Shown here: positions 1-5,048 of the stretch, piece after piece
Layout: each line of letters begins with the position of its first letter
Numbering within the stretch: position 1 is the first letter of the stretch
Source of the DNA: Candidatus Parcubacteria bacterium
Lineage (GTDB): Bacteria > Patescibacteriota > Minisyncoccia > Phycocordibacterales > Phycocordibacteraceae
Length of the DNA: 6,656 nt
NCBI GenBank assembly: GCA_027459545.1
Contig: DAIDID010000025.1
Location: 1 to 6,656 of the forward strand
Reading direction: 5' to 3'
Translations under genes and position numbers: made by a program
Notes under the pieces: model-generated
Seen by the model: the letters and a program-made list of their open reading frames with translations, nothing else
Told to the model about the DNA's origin: nothing
Database searches by the model: none

Positions 1-639
1 TACGAAGCAAGCTATGGGATTGTAACTGCATATGGAAAAATTCTTCCTCAAGCACTTATTGATTCTTTCCCGCTCGGAATCATCAATGTCCACTATTCGC
101 TTCTTCCAAAATACCGTGGTGCGTCGCCTGTTGAGTCAGCACTGCTGAATGGCGACACCGTAACCGGCGTCGCCATTCAGCAACTCGTTTCCGAACTAGA
201 CGCAGGTGATATTCTCGCACAACAAGAAGTTATTATTGAGTCAGAAGAAACTACTCGAGAGCTTCGCCCTCGACTCATTACAGCAGGAGCATCACTCCTC
301 ACAGACATGCTTCCGAACTTTGAAGCTGGCTTACTTGTAGCTACACCCCAAGACTCTACAAAAGCTACGGTGTGCAAAAAAATTAAAAAAGAAAATGGAC
401 TTCTTGATCTTTCAGCTAATGCAGAAACAAACTGGAATACGTACCGTGCATATGCTGAATCTCCCGGAACGTATTTCTTTATTGAAAAAAATGGTAAGCC
501 TATACGCATAAAAATTATCACTGCTTCCTACAAAAATGGAGTCTTTACTCCTGAAAGAATAGTTCCAGAGGGTAAGTCAGAACAATCTTTTTCCGAATTT
601 AAGAAAAATACTACTTTTACTTTTTTACCAAAGAACTAA
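1..639 (+). CDS. fmt: Methionyl-tRNA formyltransferase, 5' end cut off by the window
   Basis: Transfers a formyl group from 10-formyl-tetrahydrofolate to Met-tRNA(fMet) for translation initiation in the cytoplasm. The reading frame is open from base 1, and 212 residues are visible. The catalytic core reads NVHYSLLPKYRGASPV, with Asn29 and His31 (window numbering). It is followed by LDAGDIL with Asp67. The His-to-Asp spacing of 36 residues equals that of the E. coli enzyme (H108 and D144), so about 77 N-terminal residues lie upstream of the window. The C-terminal part (ATVCKKIKKENGLLDLS, then the RAYAESPGTYFFI stretch) matches the tRNA-binding C-terminal domain but stops roughly 25 residues short of the E. 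coli length. Its TAA overlaps the stop codon of the converging glutaredoxin gene, and no terminator hairpin lies between them. Identification is very secure; only the start is unseen. Confidence 0.97.
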   Translation, partial: YEASYGIVTAYGKILPQALIDSFPLGIINVHYSLLPKYRGASPVESALLNGDTVTGVAIQQLVSELDAGDILAQQEVIIESEETTRELRPRLITAGASLLTDMLPNFEAGLLVATPQDSTKATVCKKIKKENGLLDLSANAETNWNTYRAYAESPGTYFFIEKNGKPIRIKIITASYKNGVFTPERIVPEGKSEQSFSEFKKNTTFTFLPKN

Positions 640-875
640 GACTTTTTAGCTAGTTTTGTTACATAGCAAACTATATCTTCTGATTCATACATCTCTACGC
701 CAGTGGCATCATCAACTAAATACGGCACTTGCTGTTTTCCTCCTTTTTCTATAAGTTCTTCTAAAATCTTCGCATCGGCGATATTTTTTTCTTCAAATGC
801 AATTCCTAATTTCCTTCCTGCTTCTAGTACTTTTATACAAAAAGGACAGCCGGTTTTTACATAGAGTGTAAGCAT
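636..875 (-). CDS. Glutaredoxin (CPFC active site)
   Basis: A 79-residue thiol-disulfide oxidoreductase of the glutaredoxin family, which uses a CxxC pair to reduce disulfides or glutathione-mixed disulfides in the cytoplasm. The active site C10-P-F-C13 follows the first beta strand (LTLYVKTG). The cis-proline loop is QQVPYL (V50-P51), and the end has the usual MYESEDIVCYV signature. Length is normal for a minimal bacterial glutaredoxin. No SD precedes the ATG. Instead an extended -10 element sits 6 bases upstream, suggesting a leaderless mRNA. Its TAG stop overlaps the fmt stop from the opposite strand. Whether it works with glutathione or another thiol cannot be told; many Patescibacteria lack glutathione synthesis, so the physiological reductant is open. 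Confidence 0.94.
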   Translation of the reverse strand: MLTLYVKTGCPFCIKVLEAGRKLGIAFEEKNIADAKILEELIEKGGKQQVPYLVDDATGVEMYESEDIVCYVTKLAKKS

Positions 876-881
876 AGTATA

Positions 882-890
882 AGTATATCA
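882..890 (-). promoter_or_regulatory. Extended -10 promoter of the glutaredoxin gene
   Basis: Read on the minus strand, TGATATACT is a good extended -10 (TGn plus TATACT, 5 of 6 matches to TATAAT). It ends 6 bases before the ATG, so transcription would be expected to start at or next to the A of the ATG. A TTGTCT lies 15 bases further upstream, too close for an ideal -35. A second TATACT directly abuts the ATG. Confidence 0.48.
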
Positions 891-1028
891 GCTTCGATAA
901 CTAGACAACAGCGCATTTTATATGCACTACTTTACAGTATGGATTTGCTCAAATTCAAATTTCAGCTAGAATGGATTTATCTTAAACAACTGTCGTAAAG
1001 GTGATTTTATTCACTATTTTGATCTTTG

Positions 1029-1036
1029 TATAAGAT
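1029..1036 (+). promoter_or_regulatory. Likely -10 region of tRNA-Asn
   Basis: TATAAGAT contains overlapping -10-like hexamers (TATAAG, TAAGAT) and ends 9 bases before the first tRNA base, a suitable distance. Only a weak TTTATT occupies the -35 position (1006-1011). The 170 bases between the glutaredoxin start and the tRNA hold nothing else I can support. Confidence 0.4.
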
Positions 1037-1045
1037 AGAAATTAT

Positions 1046-1117
1046 TCCGCGGTAGCTCAGAGGTAGAGCGGCTCGCTGTTAACGAGTTGGTCGTAGGTTC
1101 GATCCCTACCCGCGGAG
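1046..1117 (+). tRNA. tRNA-Asn (anticodon GUU)
   Basis: A complete cloverleaf can be folded by eye. The acceptor stem TCCGCGG/CCGCGGA has seven pairs. The D arm has GCTC/GAGC. The anticodon stem GCTCG/CGAGT has four Watson-Crick pairs and one G-U, with loop CTGTTAA giving anticodon GTT (1078-1080). The T arm GTAGG-TTCGATC-CCTAC is perfect. The discriminator base is G, as usual for tRNA-Asn. No CCA is encoded (GCAC follows), so CCA must be added by nucleotidyltransferase. There is no variable-loop expansion and no intron. It marks the left border of a region of mixed composition. Confidence 0.97.
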
Positions 1118-1120
1118 CAC

Positions 1121-1149
1121 TTGACTTTTTGCAGTATATGTGCTTTATT
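1121..1149 (+). promoter_or_regulatory. Promoter of the GC-rich gene, directly behind the tRNA
   Basis: TTGACT (5 of 6 to the -35 consensus), a 17-base spacer, then TTTATT preceded by TGC, so an extended -10. The -35 begins only three bases after the last tRNA base. Expected transcription start is about 1156, giving a leader of about 30 bases that contains the strong SD GGGGAG (1173-1178). Confidence 0.6.
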
Positions 1150-1186
1150 TGATACGAATGCTCATTAACTTTGGGGAGATTTGGCT

Positions 1187-2452
1187 ATGGGCCAAACCAT
1201 CGAACAGCTTGAGAATGCTTTGCTGGCGTGGGAAGATCTCTTCCGCGTCCACGAGGCTCGCGTGCGTATCGGACTTCAGACTGGGCTTCGTAAGCCCGAG
1301 GAGCTGGTCGGCCCCGTCCGTCACTGGCGGGAACTTCGCAATCATCTTCTCTCTCTTCGCGGCGGCGACTTCGACTACGATCGTTTTTGCCACCGCGAGG
1401 AAGGTACGGGTCTTACCACGGGCATCGCTCGTCAACTTATTCCGGCGAAGCATCTGGACAAGATTGACGAGGTTCTTGGAGAACTTTACCAGTCCTTGCC
1501 GCTTCAGTTGGCGAGTTGGACCATTAGTTCTCGTCGGGTCTTCAACCTGAACGAGGATATGGTTCAGCGCTTCCTTGAAGCGGATTACTCGCACTACACG
1601 TGGTCGGACCTCTTGTGGCCCTTCGATGCGTTCTTCATCCAGCTCGAAACTCCCGTGAAGGAGTCCGACGGGTTTGAATTCTCGGGCCTGCTCATCAGCT
1701 CTGTCTACGACGTCTGTCCGAGCCACCCTATGGGTTCGAAGGAGGGCTTTGAATGCCTTCCCTTCCACACCCTGCTTCACGGGCGCACTCTGCGGCAGGA
1801 ATTCATGGACGAAAAGGAACGCGAACGGTTCGAGGACGATCTGCGCCACAAGCGCTGGATCAAGCTCAATCGCCGCGTTCAAAAGTTCATGCTCGGCATG
1901 AGCGGCATGAGCCACCAGCAAAGTATAGAGGTCTTTGACCGACTCGCTTCGGGTCAGGATCTCGGCTCTGTTGAGGTTCATCCGCAGGAACTTCCGGCGG
2001 GCTCTGTGAATCCGCTTTGTTGGGAGAAGACCGATCCTATCCGTTCGGACGGCTTCGGCTCTCCGATGGGTAAGATCATCGCAGGGCTCTGCCTCTACCT
2101 TGAGGCGCTTCCTCCCGGGGTCGCCGACGCATACTCGTGGCGTCACACTTCTGCTCCGACGGGCCTCAAGCGCGAACTGCGCAAGATCGTCACCGACGGA
2201 GCGCAGGTGTGCGAGGTGGCTGATTTGCATACCATCTCGCCCGAGACCATGACCTTGTTTCCGCAAACGCTTCGTGAGGGGCCCGCGTACGCGGTCACTC
2301 CTCACTGGCGCCGCGGTCATATGCGTCGTCGTCCGGGACATGGGAACGATCCCAACGCTCCGCGCGACGTCGAGGTCAAGCCTGCGCACATCCACAAGGA
2401 TCAGCTCCCCATCGGAGCCGTTTCTGGTGGCGCCATCAGTAAGGTGCGTTAG
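1187..2452 (+). CDS. GC-rich 421-residue protein with an AcrVA2-like C-terminal PHWRRGH motif
   Basis: Function unknown. The SD GGGGAG (1173-1178) lies 8 bases from ATG 1187 but only 2 from the in-frame TTG at 1181, so I start at the ATG. The N-terminal part looks helical (TIEQLENALLAWEDLF). The middle has a strand-like WPFDAFFIQLE. Near the end come P372-H-W-R-R-G-H378-M-R-R, then DVEVKPAHI and a Gly-rich tail. The anti-CRISPR AcrVA2 ends with a similar PHIRRGHW segment as I remember it, and the same motif occurs in many plasmid and phage proteins of unknown role. The relation is therefore domain-level and an inference; AcrVA2 is about 100 residues shorter. The gene is much richer in G+C than its neighbours: sampled 60-base lines give 58 and 67%, against 32% in the DUF1993 gene. 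It has its own promoter and terminator. The long antisense frame is a composition shadow. Confidence 0.88.
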   Translation: MGQTIEQLENALLAWEDLFRVHEARVRIGLQTGLRKPEELVGPVRHWRELRNHLLSLRGGDFDYDRFCHREEGTGLTTGIARQLIPAKHLDKIDEVLGELYQSLPLQLASWTISSRRVFNLNEDMVQRFLEADYSHYTWSDLLWPFDAFFIQLETPVKESDGFEFSGLLISSVYDVCPSHPMGSKEGFECLPFHTLLHGRTLRQEFMDEKERERFEDDLRHKRWIKLNRRVQKFMLGMSGMSHQQSIEVFDRLASGQDLGSVEVHPQELPAGSVNPLCWEKTDPIRSDGFGSPMGKIIAGLCLYLEALPPGVADAYSWRHTSAPTGLKRELRKIVTDGAQVCEVADLHTISPETMTLFPQTLREGPAYAVTPHWRRGHMRRRPGHGNDPNAPRDVEVKPAHIHKDQLPIGAVSGGAISKVR

Positions 2453-2467
2453 TCGAACAACCAGTAC

Positions 2468-2498
2468 CCGCCGGGATCCGAAAGGACCCGGCGGTTTT
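2468..2498 (+). terminator. Intrinsic terminator of the GC-rich gene
   Basis: Stem CCGCCGGG/CCCGGCGG continued by TCC/GGA across one bulged A, closed by a GAAA tetraloop (GNRA type), then TTTTATTT. It begins 15 bases after the TAG stop. Confidence 0.94.
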
Positions 2499-2540
2499 AT
2501 TTATATAAGACTTTCAAGAAACTCAATGCTGTAAAGGTGC

Positions 2541-2568
2541 TTGACAAATATATTATATCATGTATTAT
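2541..2568 (+). promoter_or_regulatory. Near-consensus promoter of the 21-codon gene
   Basis: A perfect TTGACA, a 16-base AT-rich spacer and TATTAT (5 of 6), with TG directly before the -10. It is the best-matching promoter in the window. Expected start is near 2575, giving a leader of about 43 bases before the ATG at 2618. Confidence 0.72.
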
Positions 2569-2617
2569 TAATTTGAAGTTCCGAGTTCCCGCAAAATTCT
2601 TCTGCAAGGAGCTACCC

Positions 2618-2683
2618 ATGTCGGACTCGGATCCAGACAGCTGGAGCAGTCCTTCTTACGGTCGCAGTTTGCGCCGTTACTAA
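2618..2683 (+). CDS. Putative 21-residue small protein, Ser/Asp/Tyr-rich with a basic tail
   Basis: A short frame starting MSDSDPDSW and ending GRSLRRY, closed by TAA at 2681. Support is translational and transcriptional rather than homology. A full AAGGAG (2606-2611) lies 6 bases before the ATG, and a near-consensus promoter lies about 50 bases upstream. The first half is acidic (Asp 3, 5 and 7) and Ser-rich, the end is basic (three Arg in the last six residues), and there is no membrane segment or signal peptide. Its codons (TCG, GAC, CGC, CGT) resemble the GC-rich gene before it, not the AT-rich genes after it. No terminator follows, so its transcript may run on into the DUF1993 gene 76 bases later. 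It could instead be a leader peptide or part of a structured RNA. I know no family that matches. Confidence 0.55.
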   Translation: MSDSDPDSWSSPSYGRSLRRY

Positions 2684-2702
2684 CAAAAAGAGTTATCCCA
2701 CA

Positions 2703-2730
2703 TTGAAAACATTTTTTAGTAACGTAAGAT
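2703..2730 (+). promoter_or_regulatory. Possible promoter of the DUF1993 gene
   Basis: TTGAAA (5 of 6), a 16-base spacer and TAAGAT (4 of 6). It lies about 30 bases upstream of the ATG. The leader (2737-2759) is T-rich and shows no SD. Confidence 0.42.
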
Positions 2731-2759
2731 AGGAATATTTACTAGTTAATGTTGTTTTT

Positions 2760-3299
2760 ATGGAAACTAATTTGTATACCGTTACTGTCACACCAATGAT
2801 TAACATGCTTGAAAATCTTTCGGGCATTCTTGAGAAAGCTTCTAGCTTTGCAAAATCAAAACAACTTGAATGGCATCCTGAAGGCATGCAAGAATCTAGT
2901 TTGTTGAACAGCCATATACTGTTTGATCAGTTTCCATTTATAAGACAAGTCCAAATCGCTTGTGATAATGCAAAAAACGGAGTTTCTCGACTCTCAGGTA
3001 TTGAAGCTCCTAAGCATGAAGATACCGAGAAGACATTTAGTGAGCTAAAAGCGCGTATTGAAAAGACTGTTGATTTCCTAAAGACAATTAAACCTGAAAC
3101 CGTAATTGGTCAAGAAGAAAGAAAAATCACATTACAATTTTTCCCAGGCAAGTATTTATCTGGATTAGATTATGCTACGTTGTACCTTATGCCGAATTTC
3201 TATTTCCATGTAGTTACTGCCTACAGTATTCTCCGAAAAAACGGTGTTGAGGTTGGTAAAGGTGATTACCTAAATAACATTCCTTGGCATACTCAATAG
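2760..3299 (+). CDS. DUF1993 family protein (DinB/YfiT-like helical bundle)
   Basis: 179 residues, full length for DUF1993, a family of mostly alpha-helical cytoplasmic proteins related to the DinB/YfiT metal-binding four-helix bundle superfamily; no reaction is established. Family signatures in order are: LYTVTVTPMINMLENLSGIL near the start; FPFIRQVQIACDNAKNG around residues 58-74; SRLSGIEAP; the EDTEKTFSELKARI helix; and the C-terminal block MPNFYFHVVTAYSILR (144-159), then NGVEVGKGDYL. His150 in that block is the kind of residue that could bind metal, but this is not shown. No SD precedes the ATG, and the base composition is AT-rich like the core genes. A weak hairpin follows the TAG. Family assignment is secure; function is unknown. 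Confidence 0.93.
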   Translation: METNLYTVTVTPMINMLENLSGILEKASSFAKSKQLEWHPEGMQESSLLNSHILFDQFPFIRQVQIACDNAKNGVSRLSGIEAPKHEDTEKTFSELKARIEKTVDFLKTIKPETVIGQEERKITLQFFPGKYLSGLDYATLYLMPNFYFHVVTAYSILRKNGVEVGKGDYLNNIPWHTQ

Positions 3300-3312
3300 A
3301 GTATTCATTTGC

Positions 3313-3336
3313 AGAAGCTTATACCAAACAGCTTCT
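3313..3336 (+). terminator. Weak hairpin after the DUF1993 gene
   Basis: AGAAGCT and AGCTTCT can pair (7 bp) around a 10-base loop, 13 bases past the stop. The following AACTTTCTC is a poor U-tract, so termination here is doubtful. Confidence 0.25.
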
Positions 3337-3378
3337 AACTTTCTCAATAAGGCGGAATCCTAATTTTTAGGGCAAGAA

Positions 3379-3387
3379 TGGTACAAT
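3379..3387 (+). promoter_or_regulatory. Extended -10 promoter of the winged-helix gene
   Basis: TGGTACAAT is an extended -10 (TGn plus TACAAT, 5 of 6). The ATG follows after only 9 bases, and there is no SD, so the message would start 2-3 bases before the ATG: essentially leaderless. No good -35 is present. Confidence 0.45.
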
Positions 3388-3396
3388 TTGACTTAT

Positions 3397-3763
3397 ATGG
3401 AGAAGTTTCCAAGTCTAAATGAAAAACTGGATAGTGGTACTATGCGCCCAGCAAAATATGGTCCAATTTCTTTAGACCTTGCATCTAAGACGCTTGGTAT
3501 TGAAGGATCAGAAGCGAAAGTGACTTTAAGTCCAAAAGAGTATCAACTCCTATAGATGCTAATTAGAGCGCAAGGCGGTGTAATAAGCGAAAGTGATGCA
3601 ATTCAATTTATATATGACGATAGTGAAAAAGATTTGCCTCTAAATAATACTATGGAAGTGAGGATCAGGAGGCTCAGAAAAAAAATTACAGGAGCTAGCA
3701 GGAGATGCAGTTACAATTCAGACACGTAAAGGACTTGGTTATTCTTTAGAAATTAAGACTTGA
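3397..3763 (+). pseudogene. Broken OmpR-type winged-helix DNA-binding protein (Trans_reg_C), no receiver domain
   Basis: Conceptually about 121 residues: a stand-alone Trans_reg_C domain, the DNA-binding half of OmpR/PhoB response regulators. The opening strands are YGPISLDLASKTLGI. The helix-1 region is VTLSPKEYQLL, followed after a TAG (3553-3555) by MLIRAQGGVISESDAI. The recognition helix is NNTMEVRIRRLRKK. The wing GLGYSLEIKT is in the next frame, ending at TGA 3761. The frame change falls in a run of eight A (3678-3685): seven would restore RLRKKLQELAGD. A Gln, Glu or Lys codon at the TAG would also restore the family pattern. TAG is a normal stop in at least three neighbours, so recoding is unlikely. 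The TAG is directly followed by ATG. With two lesions and otherwise well-kept sequence, it is either a recent pseudogene or an assembly-error case. No receiver domain or kinase gene is nearby. Confidence 0.86.
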
Positions 3764-3785
3764 TAACACGTCCTAACCTCGGCAA

Positions 3786-3814
3786 TTGACAGAGCAGACA
3801 AATTAATTTTTAGT
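3786..3814 (+). promoter_or_regulatory. Likely promoter of the basic 133-residue gene
   Basis: A perfect TTGACA, a 17-base spacer and TTTAGT (4 of 6). Expected start is near 3821, leaving a leader of about 32 bases with the SD GGAG (3841-3844). A later CATACT (3823-3828) is an alternative -10 without a matching -35. Confidence 0.45.
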
Positions 3815-3852
3815 GATATAGTCATACTTAGATTTAGATTGGAGAGAAAACG

Positions 3853-4254
3853 ATGAAACGTTGGTTTGACTTTTTCGACTTAAATGCCATTAAACAAGTC
3901 AGGTTTATGACTCGTCTTGGCGCCGGTCGAGCGGTGTCTATCTATGTACCAAGAGGCGCTCCTAATGTACTTGGACTTAAATTGGAGCACAAGATTACTC
4001 CGGCAGATGTTTCAGGCGGACGCCTACTCCCCTTGGCAATAGAGATAACGAAGAGACGGGGTGGCAAACGATCCATAATAACCGAAATCGATTACGATAC
4101 TGCCGTGGCTCTTCATCAAAGTCTCGGAAAGGGACTGCGAGTGATTAGGCGCCGTCGACGACTCAGAGAAATAATTTCTTTTCTGATACCGCAACTACAT
4201 CTCAGCCTCCGTTCGGTACATACGTTCACCGCTAGACCACTGACTATAAAATAA
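3853..4254 (+). CDS. Unknown basic protein with a five-arginine cluster
   Basis: Not recognised. It has 133 residues, with GGAG (3841-3844) 8 bases before the ATG, its own promoter and a very strong terminator 17 bases past the stop, so it is probably a real single gene. It is strongly basic: by eye about 26 Lys+Arg against 9 Asp+Glu, including Arg99-Arg103 and Arg105 and a KRRGGKR stretch in the middle. The N-terminus is aromatic (RWFDFFDL). A strand-like region AVSIYVPRG precedes LGLKLEHKITPADV. The segment after the arginine cluster (EIISFLIPQLHLSL) is hydrophobic but short for a membrane helix. Nucleic-acid, ribosome or membrane-surface binding would suit the charge, but nothing proves it. 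No signal peptide, cysteines or known catalytic motif are seen. Confidence 0.8.
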   Translation: MKRWFDFFDLNAIKQVRFMTRLGAGRAVSIYVPRGAPNVLGLKLEHKITPADVSGGRLLPLAIEITKRRGGKRSIITEIDYDTAVALHQSLGKGLRVIRRRRRLREIISFLIPQLHLSLRSVHTFTARPLTIK

Positions 4255-4271
4255 GTGTAGCGTAGATACAG

Positions 4272-4313
4272 AGTCGGGGAAAAGAGTACTCTTTTCCCCG
4301 ACTTTTCTATTTT
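4272..4313 (+). terminator. Very strong intrinsic terminator, 32-base perfect palindrome
   Basis: AGTCGGGGAAAAGAGT is followed at once by its exact reverse complement (to 4303), then TTTTCTATTTT. The central bases form the loop, so a stem of about 14 pairs remains. The plus-strand T tract makes it a terminator for the gene at 3853-4254. Confidence 0.95.
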
Positions 4314-4391
4314 AATAGTTTCTTCAAAAGCTGACATTTTTACTGAGTGTAGTAAGCTTTAGATTGAACCAGCGGTCTTTGGGAGAGTGCA

Positions 4392-5009
4392 ATGCTTAGA
4401 GAAGAAATAAGATTTCACTTAGAGCAACTACACATTGTTTTTGGAAGGCCATATCAGCTGATGCATTCTGAATCATTACGAAAACTCTGTAAAAGCCGAG
4501 ACCATTCTGCAATACTTGATTTCATTGCTAAATCCATACCTCTTGAGACTACAGTATCTCTAGAATACGAAAGTAATTGTGGACCAAGGTACGCAGTTGC
4601 AAGAGTTCTTCTACCTACAGTGGTTCCGCATTACGATACGAAAGCTTTCAAAGAAAGTATTTTTCCTATCTATGTTCAGGAAAGATTTCTTGCAGAAGCT
4701 CCAGTTGGAAGCATTGTGTGTGTACTGGCACACGAAGTCTCGCACATCGTTTTGCCATCTCGAGGATTTGAACTTCCCTGTGCAGAGGAACTTGTTGACT
4801 TAGCTGCGATGTGGTTCGGGTATCGAACGTTCTTTCTAAAATACTCTAGCTATACGTTTCAGCGGAGTCGTCCGATCTGTGAACTGTCATGGCAAGATTC
4901 AGTCAGCAAATTTTTTGAAACGAGCTATGAAGACACTGCTCGAAAAAAACTAGGCTATCTGACTCAAAGCAATAGACGATATGCAGCAAACCTAATGAAA
5001 AATAACTAA
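4392..5009 (+). CDS. Zinc-metallopeptidase-like protein (HEVSH motif)
   Basis: 205 residues, cytoplasmic by appearance (no signal peptide or membrane helix). The centre carries the zinc-protease signature VCVLAHEVSHIVL: His114, Glu115 as catalytic base, and His118. Fifteen residues later E132-E-L-V-D136-L-A-A-M-W-F-G-Y supplies a likely third ligand, in the E-x(3)-D arrangement of gluzincin-type peptidases. A GYLTQSNRRYA segment ends the domain (residues 188-197). I know hypothetical proteins with this HExSH...DLAAM..G...GYL layout but cannot name the family, and the substrate is unknown. SD GGGAG (4381-4385) is 6 bases before the ATG. A possible CTGACA at 4331 is the only -35 candidate. The stop lies inside the first arm of a strong terminator. 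Composition is AT-rich like the core genes. It is not next to a helix-turn-helix repressor, so an ImmA-type role is not suggested. Confidence 0.88.
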   Translation: MLREEIRFHLEQLHIVFGRPYQLMHSESLRKLCKSRDHSAILDFIAKSIPLETTVSLEYESNCGPRYAVARVLLPTVVPHYDTKAFKESIFPIYVQERFLAEAPVGSIVCVLAHEVSHIVLPSRGFELPCAEELVDLAAMWFGYRTFFLKYSSYTFQRSRPICELSWQDSVSKFFETSYEDTARKKLGYLTQSNRRYAANLMKNN

Positions 5010-5046
5010 CCCCTCGCGCAACTTCGTTGCGCGAGGGGTTTTGTTT
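5008..5046. terminator. Shared bidirectional terminator between converging genes
   Basis: AACCCCTCGCGCAAC pairs perfectly with GTTGCGCGAGGGGTT (15 bp) around a TTC loop. On the plus strand TTGTTT follows. On the minus strand the stem is followed by AGTTATTTTTC. It overlaps the stop codon of the metallopeptidase-like gene and starts 8 bases after the stop of the minus-strand membrane-protein gene, so it can serve both. Confidence 0.93.
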
Positions 5047-5048
5047 GG

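Noticed and set aside
177..521. 114-residue minus-strand frame inside fmt
   Set aside because: It is antisense to securely identified fmt, with no start signals.
939..998. 19-codon frame upstream of tRNA-Asn
   Set aside because: It has no SD or clear promoter, so it is too weak to call in AT-rich spacer DNA.
1145..2395. 416-residue open frame on the minus strand
   Set aside because: It is exactly antisense to the GC-rich gene, starts and ends without SD, promoter or terminator, and has an Arg/Val-rich composition typical of shadow frames in GC-rich coding DNA.
995..2539. GTAAAGGTG at 995-1003 and 2531-2539 flanking the tRNA and GC-rich gene, as possible insertion-site direct repeats
   Set aside because: A nine-base match between two places in a window this size is expected by chance, and neither copy adjoins the unit boundary.
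3553..3555. TAG read as Gln by an alternative genetic code
   Set aside because: A Gln would fit, but TAG terminates the GC-rich gene, the DUF1993 gene, the glutaredoxin gene and the helical protein gene, and a frameshift is also present.
4116..4337. 73-residue minus-strand frame
   Set aside because: It crosses the strong plus-strand terminator and overlaps the end of the basic protein gene in antisense, with no SD.
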